This document shows, one piece after another, positions 23,699 to 32,702 of a stretch of 39,468 nucleotides of DNA. Position 1 is the first letter of the stretch, and the number at the start of each line of letters is the position of its first letter. Below the pieces are notes generated by a model. The model saw only the letters and a list, made by a program, of their open reading frames with translations, did no database searches and was not told the origin of the DNA. Source of the DNA: Bacillota bacterium. GTDB lineage: Bacteria > Bacillota > GCA-003054495 > Carboxydocellales > JAJZSN01. A program made the translations under genes and the position numbers. The stretch spans positions 1 through 39,468 of the forward strand of contig JAJZSN010000020.1 of NCBI GenBank assembly GCA_021849745.1. The letters run 5' to 3'.

Positions 23699-25720
23699 TT
23701 ATTGAGTTATGGAAAGGCTATTCTTTTCTTGCAGGCTGGATAGATCATGGGCTTTGATGACGGCCTTGGACAGGGTGTATAAGGTATCGCCGATATACAG
23801 GACTCTTTCCACATTCTTATTACTGTCGTACCAATTATACCCTGCCTTCTGTTGATCTTCAGCGGTAAGGTGGGTTATCTTTCCTTTGAGGTCAAAGCCT
23901 TTTACCAGGTCGATGTGGTATACATAAGCCCCCTGAAAGGTAAATTCACCATAGTTCAGGCTATCGGGTAAGGATTGATTTTTATTTTTGACTTCCATGA
24001 CGGTGACGGGAAAGGCCAGCAGATTTTTCTCCTTGGAGAAAAGCAGGGCTTTGTGGTTGCGGAGGAGTGCCGAGTCGGTACCCCTGTCGCCGATGTTTTC
24101 CTTGAATTTTTCTTTGGGGTTGGTTACGTCGGTGACATCGAAGAGAGCGATTTTCAGGCCCTGGTAATAGGCCACCGGCTGGCCGGGATTACCTTCTTTG
24201 GGGCCCAATTCAACGGTGTCTTTGCCGAAACCGATGATGTGGTTTTCGTCATAGGGGTGGAGGTAGTCGCTGTAGCCTGGGATTTTCAAGGCGCCCAGGA
24301 TTTTGGGGGCTTTGGGGTCTTTCAGATCAATGACGAAGAGAGGGTCGACGGTTTTGAAGGTGACCATGTAACCCCGGTTGCCCATGAACCTTACGGAGTA
24401 AATCTTTTCCCCGGGAGCGATGTCTTCCAGCTTGCCGGTGATTTTCAGGGTTTCATCCAGGATATAGACATTGTTTTTAGAGGTGTGTTCATCATTGCGC
24501 CAGATGTCCCCTTTGGTGGTGGCGATGCGGAAGCGGCCCCGGTCTTCGTCCATGGAAAACTGGTTAAGAATGGTTCCCGGTACCTGGCCTTTGGCGGTGT
24601 ATGTCACCTGGCCCTGGTCGAGGGCGAATTTGTACAGGGTGGTGTTGGACTGGGGCGGCCTGACAATGATAGCGGGGGCGATGGTGTTGGCCAAGGGTTT
24701 GTTCACCGGTGTTTCATATTGAGTAACTGCCACATAGAGATTCTTTTGGGAGGCATAAATGTTTTGGCCGGAACCCAGGTAAGCGGAAACCTTCATCTGC
24801 TGGTCGAGGCGGTCCAGGTTTAGTCCGGCTATCATCAGGTAATTGGGTTCGATGGAATTGGGGAAATAACGGATGTCCTGATAATTCAGCCTGCGGGGCA
24901 GTCCTTTGCCTGCCGAGTCGCGGTAGAGGGGGGTCAGGGGTTCTTGGTTTTGTTTCAGGATATAGTAGTAGTCGATATATTTATTAGCAGTCAGGTAGAG
25001 GGCGGAACCAATTTTGCGGGAGGAAATATAGTTTCCTTCCAGTTCTGTTTCCCGGAGTTTTTTGATGTTGGTTTTGTCGCTGATGTCATAGATGATGGTC
25101 TTGACGGTGTTAACATGAAGGGGATAGGGCGGCCCGGGTCTAATTATGGCGTTCTTTTCGGCCGGGGCCGCTTCTTTTTTGGCAGGGAGGTTATAATAGG
25201 AATTGCCGATGACCACAAGATGCTTTTTATCCACATATAGTTCCAGGGGATGAAAACTGTTTTCATCATACTTTAGAGCGGTAATAACCTTCATGGAGTT
25301 GGCAGGATAGGCTTGGGCGATTACCACTTTCCCGTTGTTAACCTGGTAGATGTACTGACCATCGGTTTTAACCACATCGGCTTCGTCCACCCCCTGAACC
25401 TGGATGTTGGTATCTGAGTAACCCGCCGCTGGGGCCGCTGATTTCTCTGCCACCGCTGATAAGGCTTCTCTGTCAAAGGCAATTCCTTTCTCATCAATAG
25501 CTATACTATTTTGGCCTCTGAATTTCTCACCTTCGGCCAGCAGGGCTTTCAATTTACTGAAAGAACCTACTGTAGGAAGGGGTTTCACCGCCGGGGCCTT
25601 GGGTTTGACGGTTTTCTTGGGAGGGTTTTTGGCCGGTGTTTTTTTGGCAGAGGTAAGGGCTGTTGAGGTAAAGGTTAGTAACAGGGTTACTGATAAAATA
25701 AGGGCAAATATTTTTTTCAT
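23699..25720 (-). CDS. Secreted beta-propeller domain protein
   Basis: A 673-residue exported protein with a Sec signal (1-~25) followed by a Lys/Pro-rich linker (to ~residue 50). The core begins with TNIQVQGVDEADVVKTDG, the signature of the Beta_propel family, and continues with repeating beta-strand blocks, for example DGQYIYQVNNGKVVI, NRGYMVTFKTVDPLFVID and GYSDYLHPYDENHIIGFG. The family is common in archaea and Firmicutes and has no proven biochemical role. The start is ATG with GAAAGGAGG upstream. It is apparently intact and single-gene, inside a region of decayed genes. Confidence 0.88.
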   Translation of the reverse strand: MKKIFALILSVTLLLTFTSTALTSAKKTPAKNPPKKTVKPKAPAVKPLPTVGSFSKLKALLAEGEKFRGQNSIAIDEKGIAFDREALSAVAEKSAAPAAGYSDTNIQVQGVDEADVVKTDGQYIYQVNNGKVVIAQAYPANSMKVITALKYDENSFHPLELYVDKKHLVVIGNSYYNLPAKKEAAPAEKNAIIRPGPPYPLHVNTVKTIIYDISDKTNIKKLRETELEGNYISSRKIGSALYLTANKYIDYYYILKQNQEPLTPLYRDSAGKGLPRRLNYQDIRYFPNSIEPNYLMIAGLNLDRLDQQMKVSAYLGSGQNIYASQKNLYVAVTQYETPVNKPLANTIAPAIIVRPPQSNTTLYKFALDQGQVTYTAKGQVPGTILNQFSMDEDRGRFRIATTKGDIWRNDEHTSKNNVYILDETLKITGKLEDIAPGEKIYSVRFMGNRGYMVTFKTVDPLFVIDLKDPKAPKILGALKIPGYSDYLHPYDENHIIGFGKDTVELGPKEGNPGQPVAYYQGLKIALFDVTDVTNPKEKFKENIGDRGTDSALLRNHKALLFSKEKNLLAFPVTVMEVKNKNQSLPDSLNYGEFTFQGAYVYHIDLVKGFDLKGKITHLTAEDQQKAGYNWYDSNKNVERVLYIGDTLYTLSKAVIKAHDLSSLQEKNSLSITQ

Positions 25721-25773
25721 TGGGTAAAACCTCCTTTCAATATGATAGACGTGAAAAATGAGGTTTGAGTTCC

Positions 25774-26426
25774 TTAATCACCGGCTAATTTTTTATCAGC
25801 TTTAGCCAATTTGGCTGTAATGGGCAGGAGATAAGGACATTTTACCTCACAAAGTCCGCAATTCCGGCAGGCGCTGGCCGGAGTGGACAGAGCCCTGTAC
25901 CTTTCCAGGGCCCAGCCCTGGAGTTCATAGCGGTCATAATAGCCTTCCAGCAGGAAGACGGTAGGGATGTCTATCCCCTGGGGGCAGGGGAGGCAGTAAC
26001 CGCAGCGACGGCAGAATTCGTAACCGGCTTGGGCGGCCCACTGTTCCAGTTGGCGGGTTTCCTCGGGGGCAAGAGGTCCTTCATCCAGGGCCATGACGTT
26101 GGCTTCTATTTCGGCGGGTGAGGACATGCCCACCAAGAGGCAGTTCACGTGGGGATTAGCGGCGATGTAGCGCAGCGCCCGCCTGGCGTCGGGGATGAAG
26201 CCTCCGGCCAGGGGTTTCATGGCGAAAGTACCTATCTTCTGCTGGTGGGCATGGGTAAAAAGGCCTTTGTTGTGGTTTTCCACTACGTTGTAGGAAAACA
26301 TCATGGTGGCAAAGAGGCCGGAATCCAGGGCCACCTTCATGATTTCCGTTGCACGGGGATGCCCCCTAAGCCTAATAGAGAAACTTCCAGTTGGGTGCTG
26401 CCCAAAATTCGATAATCCAATGTCAT
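25774..26426 (-). pseudogene. Aldo/keto reductase with C-terminal ferredoxin domain, internal deletion
   Basis: The start (ATG at 26426 after GGGAGG) encodes the typical N-terminus YRILGSTQLEVSLLGLGG, then IPVQRKS and a stop at 26337. From 26340 another frame continues with MKVALDSGLFATMMFSYNVVE and runs to the end, including C-terminal [4Fe-4S]-type cysteines (CRRCGYCLPCPQGIDIP and CRNCGLCEVKCPY). About 110 residues are missing, including the catalytic Asp/Tyr/Lys segment, with a frame change at the join. The remnant cannot be an active reductase. Confidence 0.85.
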
Positions 26427-26456
26427 TGACCTCCCGCTAAGAGTTAGTATGTGGGT

Positions 26457-26511
26457 TATAATTCCCCAATTTAACCAGAAATCCTCCTGCCACCTTGACG
26501 GTGGTTTTTTT
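26457..26511 (+). terminator. Short terminator-like leader upstream of the glycosyltransferase remnant
   Basis: TTATAAT (26457-26463) is followed ~27 bp later by CCACC-TTGAC-GGTGG and seven T residues (26504-26510). A short transcript would stop here, before the glycosyltransferase start at 26598. This could be an attenuator, a small RNA, or the end of a read-through transcript; the -35 is poor. Confidence 0.4.
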
Positions 26512-26597
26512 AATCCTCCCTTAACATAAAAGCTATTAACTTTTAACACAACTTTGTTAAGATGTGAAATAGCAAATTTGAAGTTGGAGGGAGCACC

Positions 26598-27785
26598 ATG
26601 CTGGAGAGGGAGGATATTGTCTGTATTTCATCGGTAGACTGGGACCCCATCTGGACTAGAAAACAGCAAGTTATGTCTAGGCTGCCCAGATCCAACAGGA
26701 TTCTCTACGTTGAACCGCCTATTACTTAATTGTCACCCTTTAAGGATCCTTCCATGTGGAAAAAGTGGGGCATGTGGCTGCTGGGTTTACGAATCCTGCG
26801 GGAAAATTTTTACCTCTATGCACCTCCCGTAATCCTGCCTTTCGGTAATAAATACCGGTTAATCAACCGGTTCAACCAGTGGTGGATTAACCTTTTTCTC
26901 AAAAGAGCCATGAGGAAGCTGGGTTTCGAGAGGCCAATAATTTGGACTTACATGCCCAATACCGCTGATCAGTTGGAGGGACTTGATTATAAAATGCTGG
27001 TCTATGATTGTGTGGACGAGCATTCGGAATATACGGGCTTGATTAATAAAACCACTATGGTGGAGATGGAGCAAAAGCTGCTGCAGGAGAGCGATATAGT
27101 CTTCGTCACCGCCCCGGGCCTGTATGAGACTAAGAAAGATTATGCCCGGCAGATTTATTACCTGCCTAATGCCGCCAATGTTAAGCACTTTATGAAGGCC
27201 CAGCGGGAGGATACCATGGTGCCGGCGGATATTGCCTCTTTGCCCCGGCCTCGGATTGGTTTTATTGGGGTAATCCAGGACTGGATTGACCTGGACTTAA
27301 TGGCTGAGGTGGCCGGGAGGCATCCTGAGTGGTCGGTGGTGCTGGTGGGGCCGGTAGGGGCAGGGATTGATGTGAGCAAGCTTTCCGCTTTGCCCAATGT
27401 CCACCTGCTGGGCCGCCGGCATGTCCAGGTATTGCCCAATTACCTCAAGGGCTTCGACGTCTGCCTGAATCCCTTTAAGCTTAATGAACTGACCGATAAG
27501 GTCAGTCCCCTGAAGTTCTATGAATACCTGGCTTCGGGTAAACCCATCGTCACTGTGGATATGCCGGGGGTGAAGGGGTTTGCTGATATCGTAGAAGTTG
27601 CTTCCTGCCGGGAGGATTTTGTGGCCCGGATCGAGGCGGCCCTGGCGGAGGAAAGTGAGGAGAAAGTACTGCAAAGGCTGGAGCGGGCTAGGGAACATTC
27701 CTGGGAGAGCCGGGTCAGGTTTATGATGGAGAAAATCCTTGGGGGAGGAAATAAAATTGCTGAATATTGCCGTCCAGGAAGCTAG
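26598..27785 (+). pseudogene. TuaH-like glycosyltransferase with an in-frame stop
   Basis: From the ATG at 26598 (after TTGGAGGG) the frame gives DIVCISSVDWDPIWTRKQQV and RILYVEPPIT. It hits TAA at 26727-26729 and resumes in the same frame with LSPFKDPSMWKKWG for another 351 codons. The stop sits where homologues have a Tyr-like residue (TAT to TAA would suffice). The C-terminal half shows the GT-B donor-site pattern VSPLKFYEYLASGKPIV and a PNAANVKHF motif, as in group 1 glycosyltransferases like TuaH of teichuronic acid synthesis. A TTG at 26730 could permit internal restart but has no ribosome binding site. Confidence 0.85.
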
Positions 27786-28335
27786 AAGAACTAAAGTTGC
27801 TGTTTTTGGCCTGGGTTTTGTGGGCTTGCCTCTGGCCTTAAGCTTTGCCATGCGGGGCTGTAAGGTGTTGGGGGTGGATATTAACAACGCCCTGGTGACG
27901 GAATTGAACAATGGGGTAACCCATCACCTGGAGTTCTATGGTCAGACTCCCATTCAACAAATCTTGGCGGAACAACTGGCCAAAGGTAATTTCATAGCCA
28001 CTACCGATGCCTCTGAGGCCATGGCGGAATGTGATAATGTTATCGTCACCGTTGGTATCCCTGTTGAGGACGGGGAACATTACACCGGCCACCTGGAGGA
28101 CTGTATCAGGGCGGTGCCCAGTAAGTACGATTTTACCGCCGATACCCTGGAAGAAGCGGTGGACGGCGCCCATGGTATCCTGGTGCTGGCCCGGCAAAAG
28201 GAGATTGCTTATAATGATTTCACTTTGTTTAAAAATAAAATGAGCCGGGCGGGTACATCCTTTATCGTGGATACCCGCAACCTCTATTTACGTTCCCGTG
28301 TAGAAGAGGCTGGGATGGTGTTGGAGTCGTTATAG
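27757..28335 (+). pseudogene. Nucleotide-sugar dehydrogenase with in-frame internal deletion
   Basis: A 192-residue product from TTG after GGGGGAGG, overlapping the glycosyltransferase stop. The N-terminal NAD-binding motif VAVFGLGFVGLPLALSFA and VTVGIPVEDGEH match UDP-sugar/WecC-type dehydrogenases. Right after LEDCIRAV the sequence jumps to the C-terminal domain (KYDFTADTLEEAVDGAHGIL and FIVDTRNLYL). Full-length enzymes have ~430 residues, so ~230 are missing, including the catalytic Cys/Lys region and the dimer helix. The reading frame survives, but activity should be lost. Confidence 0.82.
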
Positions 28336-28417
28336 TTTAGTTTTCAGGGTTTAAATTAGCAAAAAGAGTTTAAACTATTAATGCTCTAACCAATTAATAA
28401 AAAAAGCAGGTGAAACC

Positions 28418-28648
28418 ATGTCCGATTCTAATAAGTTGCGGGATAATCTACAACAGGCCATGAATCATCTCCGGGAAGGGATAGAAATCAGTATTGAACT
28501 AAAAACCCAGGGTAAAGAGTTTGACCGTGAAGTAATAGATTTATGGGAGCAGTTTCTGGGGGAATTTTGGGGCTATATCCGGAAAAGGAGTAAGGAAGTA
28601 GGCTTTAACCTCCTGGGAGGTATATCTTTTAATAAGCTCTGGCGTTAA
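28418..28648 (+). CDS. Small helical protein (76 aa), unknown
   Basis: ATG is preceded by GCAGGTG at good spacing. The product is hydrophilic and probably all helical (LRDNLQQAMNHLREGIEISI, then EVIDLWEQFLGEFWGYIRKR). No family is recognised and no membrane segment is present. It stands alone between the dehydrogenase remnant and a palindrome-rich gap. Confidence 0.55.
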   Translation: MSDSNKLRDNLQQAMNHLREGIEISIELKTQGKEFDREVIDLWEQFLGEFWGYIRKRSKEVGFNLLGGISFNKLWR

Positions 28649-28687
28649 AAGTCTGCCAACACCCATAGTTTGGACGGCAGTCTATAG

Positions 28688-28703
28688 TTTGTAGCGCTAC
28701 AAA
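28688..28703. promoter_or_regulatory. Perfect 16-bp palindrome
   Basis: TTTGTAGCGCTACAAA is self-complementary without a spacer, typical of a dimeric repressor site. It lies in the 282-bp gap between the small helical gene and the GGDEF/HD-GYP-like gene. No regulator gene of a matching kind is adjacent. Confidence 0.4.
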
Positions 28704-28735
28704 TAAAGAAAAAATATCGTATTGAGTATCGGTTT

Positions 28736-28768
28736 AGAGGTGTTCTAAGTAATTGGGCGCCTCTTTTA
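28736..28768 (+). terminator. Weak terminator in the gap before the GGDEF/HD-GYP-like gene
   Basis: AGAGGTG pairs with CGCCTCT (one G-U pair) around a long loop, followed by TTTATTTG. It may end the transcript of the small helical gene. Confidence 0.45.
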
Positions 28769-28930
28769 TTTGTGGCGGGAGATAGTCCAAGGGAGCTATT
28801 TTAGAACTATCAAGCAGGAGGAAAAAGCTGCGATAAAGAACTATAATCCATGTCATAAAACTACTATTAATTTTGTTTAATCTGCCTAAAGATGGCTATA
28901 TTACCATTGGTTCAAAGGGGGTGGCAATTT

Positions 28931-30760
28931 ATGGCCAAGATGGGTATTCAGGTACGCTTGCTAATTGTAGTTATGGTTTGTTCCTTTGTTATCGTTGCAA
29001 CCATTGTTTCTTATGCCTTTTCCAATTACCGGACAAATCTATATTCAGCCCAGCAAGAAAAAATCGAAAGCATTATCCGCACTATTGACGTTCAGGTCAA
29101 TACCGAGCAAGATTTAAAAGACATGGATAAGTACAGGCGGCTTTTTTCCTACTTGATGGAATACGATAACCAGTTGCTTCAGATTAACCTGTTTGCTCCT
29201 ATTCACGGGAAATATTATGTTTTGGCCAGTAATGACACCCGGCAGATTGGTAAGACGGTGAGTCCTGGGGAATTGGAGGTTATCCGTTCAGGTAAAACCC
29301 ATTCTGTTGAGCAACAGCCCGGTAAGGTGATGGAAATTACCGCCCCCATTCATGTAGGGGATAATCCCATGGCTGCTATGAGTTTTTATCTGGATATTTC
29401 CCAGCAAACCAGTTTGCTTCAACAGGAAGTCACCCGTATGTTGCTGTTGGGTGGGGTTGGAACCGGTTTAATGATGGGTTTGCTTTATCTTTTTATTAAT
29501 TCTTTAATTCTCAAGCCTTTAGGTCAATTGGGTGAGATCACCCGCAGAGTGGCGAAAGGGGATTTAAGTTATCGGGTGGAAATTGCGGACCGGGCAGAAC
29601 TTAGTCAGTTGGGGCATTCTTTTAATCAGATGGCTGACCAGTTGCTACAGCGTTATCAACAGGGGGTTATCGATGAGCCTACCGGACTACCCAACTATTT
29701 CTTCTTTAAAGATCGCTTGGCGGAAGAACTGCAAAAGGCCAAGTTGGAGGAAACCTCTTTAGCAGTGTTATTATTGGATTTCGGGAAGATATCTCGTTGG
29801 GCTGGGTTAATTGGGGAGAATGCTGTCCAGGTGGTCAGGGAAGCGGCCCGTACCGTCAATGAAATGTTGCCTGAGGAATATTCATGTGCCCGGTACAGCA
29901 GCAGAGAGTTGATGGTGATTGCTCCAGGTCTGGATGAACAGGGCGCTTTAGCCATGGCTGTAAAGTTAGCTGATGCCGTTGGGCGGAAATTGGAAGGGGA
30001 AGAAACCCGGCTTACCGGAGGATATAGCGGAGTAAACGGCCTCAAGGTTGGTATAGCGGTAAGTCCCGGTGACGGTCAGGAAGGGGAAGGGTTGATGATC
30101 AAAGGGGAGTTGGCCCTGGAAGCAGCCGGGACAACCTTTGGGCGGTCGGCTATACTCTTCAGGGAGCTGGTTGAAGGAGTAGGATCTTTTGCACCTGGAG
30201 TTTACGAAGCATACCGGCAGAAGGGTCAGCTGGAAATATTGCAGGCCTTAAACGGTTTATTTGAAGGCAAAGGAGTTCTGGGCCGCAGCCATTCTGCTGG
30301 GGTGGCCAAATATGCCGCCGGACTTGGACTTGGTATGGGTTTGTCGCCCACAGAAGTAGATTACCTGATTACTGCAGCATTACTTCATGAACTTGGGCAG
30401 GTGTGTAGTAGCGAGGTCAAGAGCAACCAGAGCCATCAGGGGGCGGCCCTGGTGGAACGGGTGGGTGCTCCGGCCCGGGTGATAGAGATTCTCCGTTGCC
30501 AGGATGAGCATTACGATGGTTCAGGGGTTCCCCGTGGCCTCAAAGGAGAAGAGATTCCCCTAGAAGCCCGGATACTGGCGGTAGCCCATCGTTTTGACAC
30601 TCTCCTGGGGGAATCGGTAATGTTAACCCCCCAAAGAATCGAGGATTGTATCACTGAATTATGGGCCAGAAGCGGAACGATACTGGATCCCAAGTTGACG
30701 GAGAAATTCATTGCCTTACAGGAAACCGAAAATGGCCAAATTACCGAAGTCTCAGCTTAG
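28931..30760 (+). CDS. Membrane HAMP protein with degenerate GGDEF and HD-GYP domains
   Basis: A 609-residue protein from the ATG at 28931 (AAAGGGGGTGG upstream); an earlier ATG at 28892 lacks a ribosome binding site. TM1 (~7-30), an extracytoplasmic sensor (~31-165), TM2 (~170-193), HAMP (~195-245), a GGDEF-like domain starting DEPTGLPNYFFFKDRL, then an HD-GYP-like domain. The GGDEF signature is replaced by SSREL (~323-327). In the HD-GYP domain the HD becomes HE (LLHELGQV, ~486) and the later AD-x-FD becomes AHRFD, though HYDGSGVPRGLKGEEIP is kept. Both catalytic sites therefore look inactive, suggesting a signal-sensing or c-di-GMP-binding pseudo-enzyme. Confidence 0.85.
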   Translation: MAKMGIQVRLLIVVMVCSFVIVATIVSYAFSNYRTNLYSAQQEKIESIIRTIDVQVNTEQDLKDMDKYRRLFSYLMEYDNQLLQINLFAPIHGKYYVLASNDTRQIGKTVSPGELEVIRSGKTHSVEQQPGKVMEITAPIHVGDNPMAAMSFYLDISQQTSLLQQEVTRMLLLGGVGTGLMMGLLYLFINSLILKPLGQLGEITRRVAKGDLSYRVEIADRAELSQLGHSFNQMADQLLQRYQQGVIDEPTGLPNYFFFKDRLAEELQKAKLEETSLAVLLLDFGKISRWAGLIGENAVQVVREAARTVNEMLPEEYSCARYSSRELMVIAPGLDEQGALAMAVKLADAVGRKLEGEETRLTGGYSGVNGLKVGIAVSPGDGQEGEGLMIKGELALEAAGTTFGRSAILFRELVEGVGSFAPGVYEAYRQKGQLEILQALNGLFEGKGVLGRSHSAGVAKYAAGLGLGMGLSPTEVDYLITAALLHELGQVCSSEVKSNQSHQGAALVERVGAPARVIEILRCQDEHYDGSGVPRGLKGEEIPLEARILAVAHRFDTLLGESVMLTPQRIEDCITELWARSGTILDPKLTEKFIALQETENGQITEVSA

Positions 30761-30838
30761 CAAGGCTTCGAGCGAAGCGAGTTAGCCTTGCTTAGCTCTG
30801 CATAAAAGCCTGTAGTAAGCATAGCTTAAACAGGCTCT
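30752..30838. repeat. Two consecutive hairpins between signalling genes
   Basis: AGCAAGGC pairs with GCCTTGCT around an inner CTTCG/CGAAG, and AGCCTGT pairs with ACAGGCT further on. Neither has a T-run, so they may be weak terminators or a processed intergenic RNA between two cotranscribed genes. Confidence 0.45.
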
Positions 30839-30883
30839 AATGCCCGTGATACCCAATGTGCATTCTTATAGGGGGGGACAATT

Positions 30884-32677
30884 TTGAAAAGCCCGTTATT
30901 TTCATCCATGCATTGGTCTTTGATAAGGTTATTTGTTTTTTTCACTGTTCCCTCGGTGATTTTTTTGGTAACAGTAGAGATTATTACCCATAATTATGTT
31001 GATATATGGAAAAAATACTTTCCCGGTCTGTGGTATGAGGTTTCCAACGGGTTTCTTATGATGGTGGGGATTATCGTTTTCTCCCTGATTCTTTTTCATC
31101 GTATTGGTCGTCTAACCGGCCTTCTCCAAGGTGAGCAGGAGCGGCTTCGGACCATCATCGATTATTCCCCTGATGCTACTTTAGTCCTAAATGGAGACAA
31201 GCTTATTTTTCTCCTTAACAGCGCAGGAGAGAAACTCCTCCGCTGGCGGGAAGAACAGCTGCGAGGCAAGCTGCGGTGTCAGGGAGTATTGGCCTGTCAT
31301 GACGGCGAGGGTCAAAACCTCTGTGAAACCAATTGTCCCATGCTAATGGGCCGCCAACTGGGTGGTGGCGAGGTGGAAATGGCTGTTCGTAATAAGGATG
31401 GGCAATCCGTTCCGGTGAAGCTGCGGGTCAATCTTTTACCCGACCGGGGAACTATGGCGGGAGCTGTAATGTTAGTGTTGCAAGACCTGTCCCAGGAACT
31501 GGTTTATCACCAGGAAATGAAACGCATAGCTGAGCTGGCCCTGGATGTTGCTGCGTTAGATGACAGTGAGGCTAATTTGCAGACGGCCTTGGATCAGATT
31601 CGTAAAGTGCTGGCCGCTGACCTGGCGGTGCTTTACCTGGAGGAAGGTATACCTCAACGGGAGTGGTTGTCCTTTAAGGAAGGCTTGGAACCGACCCGGA
31701 TTAGACAATTTTGGCGTTATGGGGAGGGGCTTGTCCAACGAGTGCTAACCAATAAAACCGGTAAGGTGTGGAAGGTGGAGGGTCATCCCATCAGGGAAGA
31801 ACAAATAGGGTTTGTGACCCAGAGGTGGTCCCTGGCGGCAGTCCCTCTGATATTAAAACAACAAACCCTCGGGGTATTGATGGTGGGTATGGGGGATAAC
31901 CATCAATATTACGCCAGGGATTTGGAGTTTTTGCGGCGGTTGGCCAATCAGGTGGCAATAGCCGTTGAGAATCATCACCTGATTATCGAAAGGCAGCGCC
32001 ATCTTACTGAACATGCTGAGGAAAGGGCGGTTTTAGGGGAACGGTACCGGTTGGCCCGGGAGATTCATGATGGATTGTCCCAGGGTTTAGGTTATCTGAA
32101 ACTACGTACTCGTCATGTTGCCAAGTGTATTCAGGGTGGCAGAACCCAGGAGGCCGTGGCTGAATTGGAGGAATTTCACGGTATCATTCAAGAACTTTAC
32201 CTTGACACCCGGGATTCCATCACCAACTTAAAGGTAGGGCTTACCCAAGGAGGCAATATTCTAGACTTCCTGTCCGGGTACTTACGGAGTTTTGAACGGC
32301 GGACGGATATCCAAACCACCCTGGTAAGCCCGGAAGGTTTGGAAATAAGGCTCCCATCGTGGATAGAACTGCATTTGGTGAGGATTATTCAGGAAGCTCT
32401 ACACAATGTCCGCAAACATGCTCGAGCCACCGAAGTGGAAGTAGAGGTTACCGACAGCGATGAGGCCTGGCAGATTAGGGTCAGGGATAATGGCCAAGGG
32501 TTCATCGGGAGACACCAGGATGTGGAGGGTACAACCAGTTTTGGTCTTACCTCAATGAAGGAGAGGGCGGATGAAATTGGTGCTCTTTTGGAAATTACCT
32601 CTACATCGGGAGAAGGTACCAGTATAATTGTCACCTTAAGCAAAGAGGCGGAAGGTATGAGGAAAGTAGTGGTATAG
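30884..32677 (+). CDS. Orphan NarL-type histidine kinase with four-Cys PAS and GAF domains
   Basis: A 597-residue kinase starting at TTG after GGGGGGG. Two membrane segments (~13-32 and ~56-73) enclose a very short outer loop. A PAS domain (~85-200) carries cysteines at ~132, 138, 147 and 151 (RCQGVLACHDGEGQ and LCETNCPM). A GAF domain (~220-365) follows, then HisKA_3 with His ~395 (YRLAREIHDGLSQGLG) and an ATPase domain (EALHNVRKHARA, DNGQGF). No response regulator is adjacent. Clustered PAS cysteines can hold an Fe-S cluster or form redox disulfides, as in NreB-type oxygen sensors, so redox sensing is plausible but not shown. Confidence 0.9.
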   Translation: MKSPLFSSMHWSLIRLFVFFTVPSVIFLVTVEIITHNYVDIWKKYFPGLWYEVSNGFLMMVGIIVFSLILFHRIGRLTGLLQGEQERLRTIIDYSPDATLVLNGDKLIFLLNSAGEKLLRWREEQLRGKLRCQGVLACHDGEGQNLCETNCPMLMGRQLGGGEVEMAVRNKDGQSVPVKLRVNLLPDRGTMAGAVMLVLQDLSQELVYHQEMKRIAELALDVAALDDSEANLQTALDQIRKVLAADLAVLYLEEGIPQREWLSFKEGLEPTRIRQFWRYGEGLVQRVLTNKTGKVWKVEGHPIREEQIGFVTQRWSLAAVPLILKQQTLGVLMVGMGDNHQYYARDLEFLRRLANQVAIAVENHHLIIERQRHLTEHAEERAVLGERYRLAREIHDGLSQGLGYLKLRTRHVAKCIQGGRTQEAVAELEEFHGIIQELYLDTRDSITNLKVGLTQGGNILDFLSGYLRSFERRTDIQTTLVSPEGLEIRLPSWIELHLVRIIQEALHNVRKHARATEVEVEVTDSDEAWQIRVRDNGQGFIGRHQDVEGTTSFGLTSMKERADEIGALLEITSTSGEGTSIIVTLSKEAEGMRKVVV

Positions 32678-32702
32678 GATTGTTCCTAAGGGGGTGAAGT
32701 CA

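Noticed and set aside
23975..24823. 282-codon plus-strand open frame opposite the beta-propeller gene
   Set aside because: It is the antisense shadow of a clear secreted protein, lacks a ribosome binding site and gives a Gly/Val/Phe-rich sequence typical of reverse-complement reading.
26457..26511. T-box or other riboswitch before the glycosyltransferase
   Set aside because: There is a hairpin with a T-run but no T-box antiterminator sequence (AGGGTGGNACCGCG) and too little leader for a known aptamer.
27297..27911. 204-codon minus-strand open frame opposite the glycosyltransferase/dehydrogenase remnants
   Set aside because: The opposite strand carries family motifs in both genes; this frame has none and spans the gene boundary.
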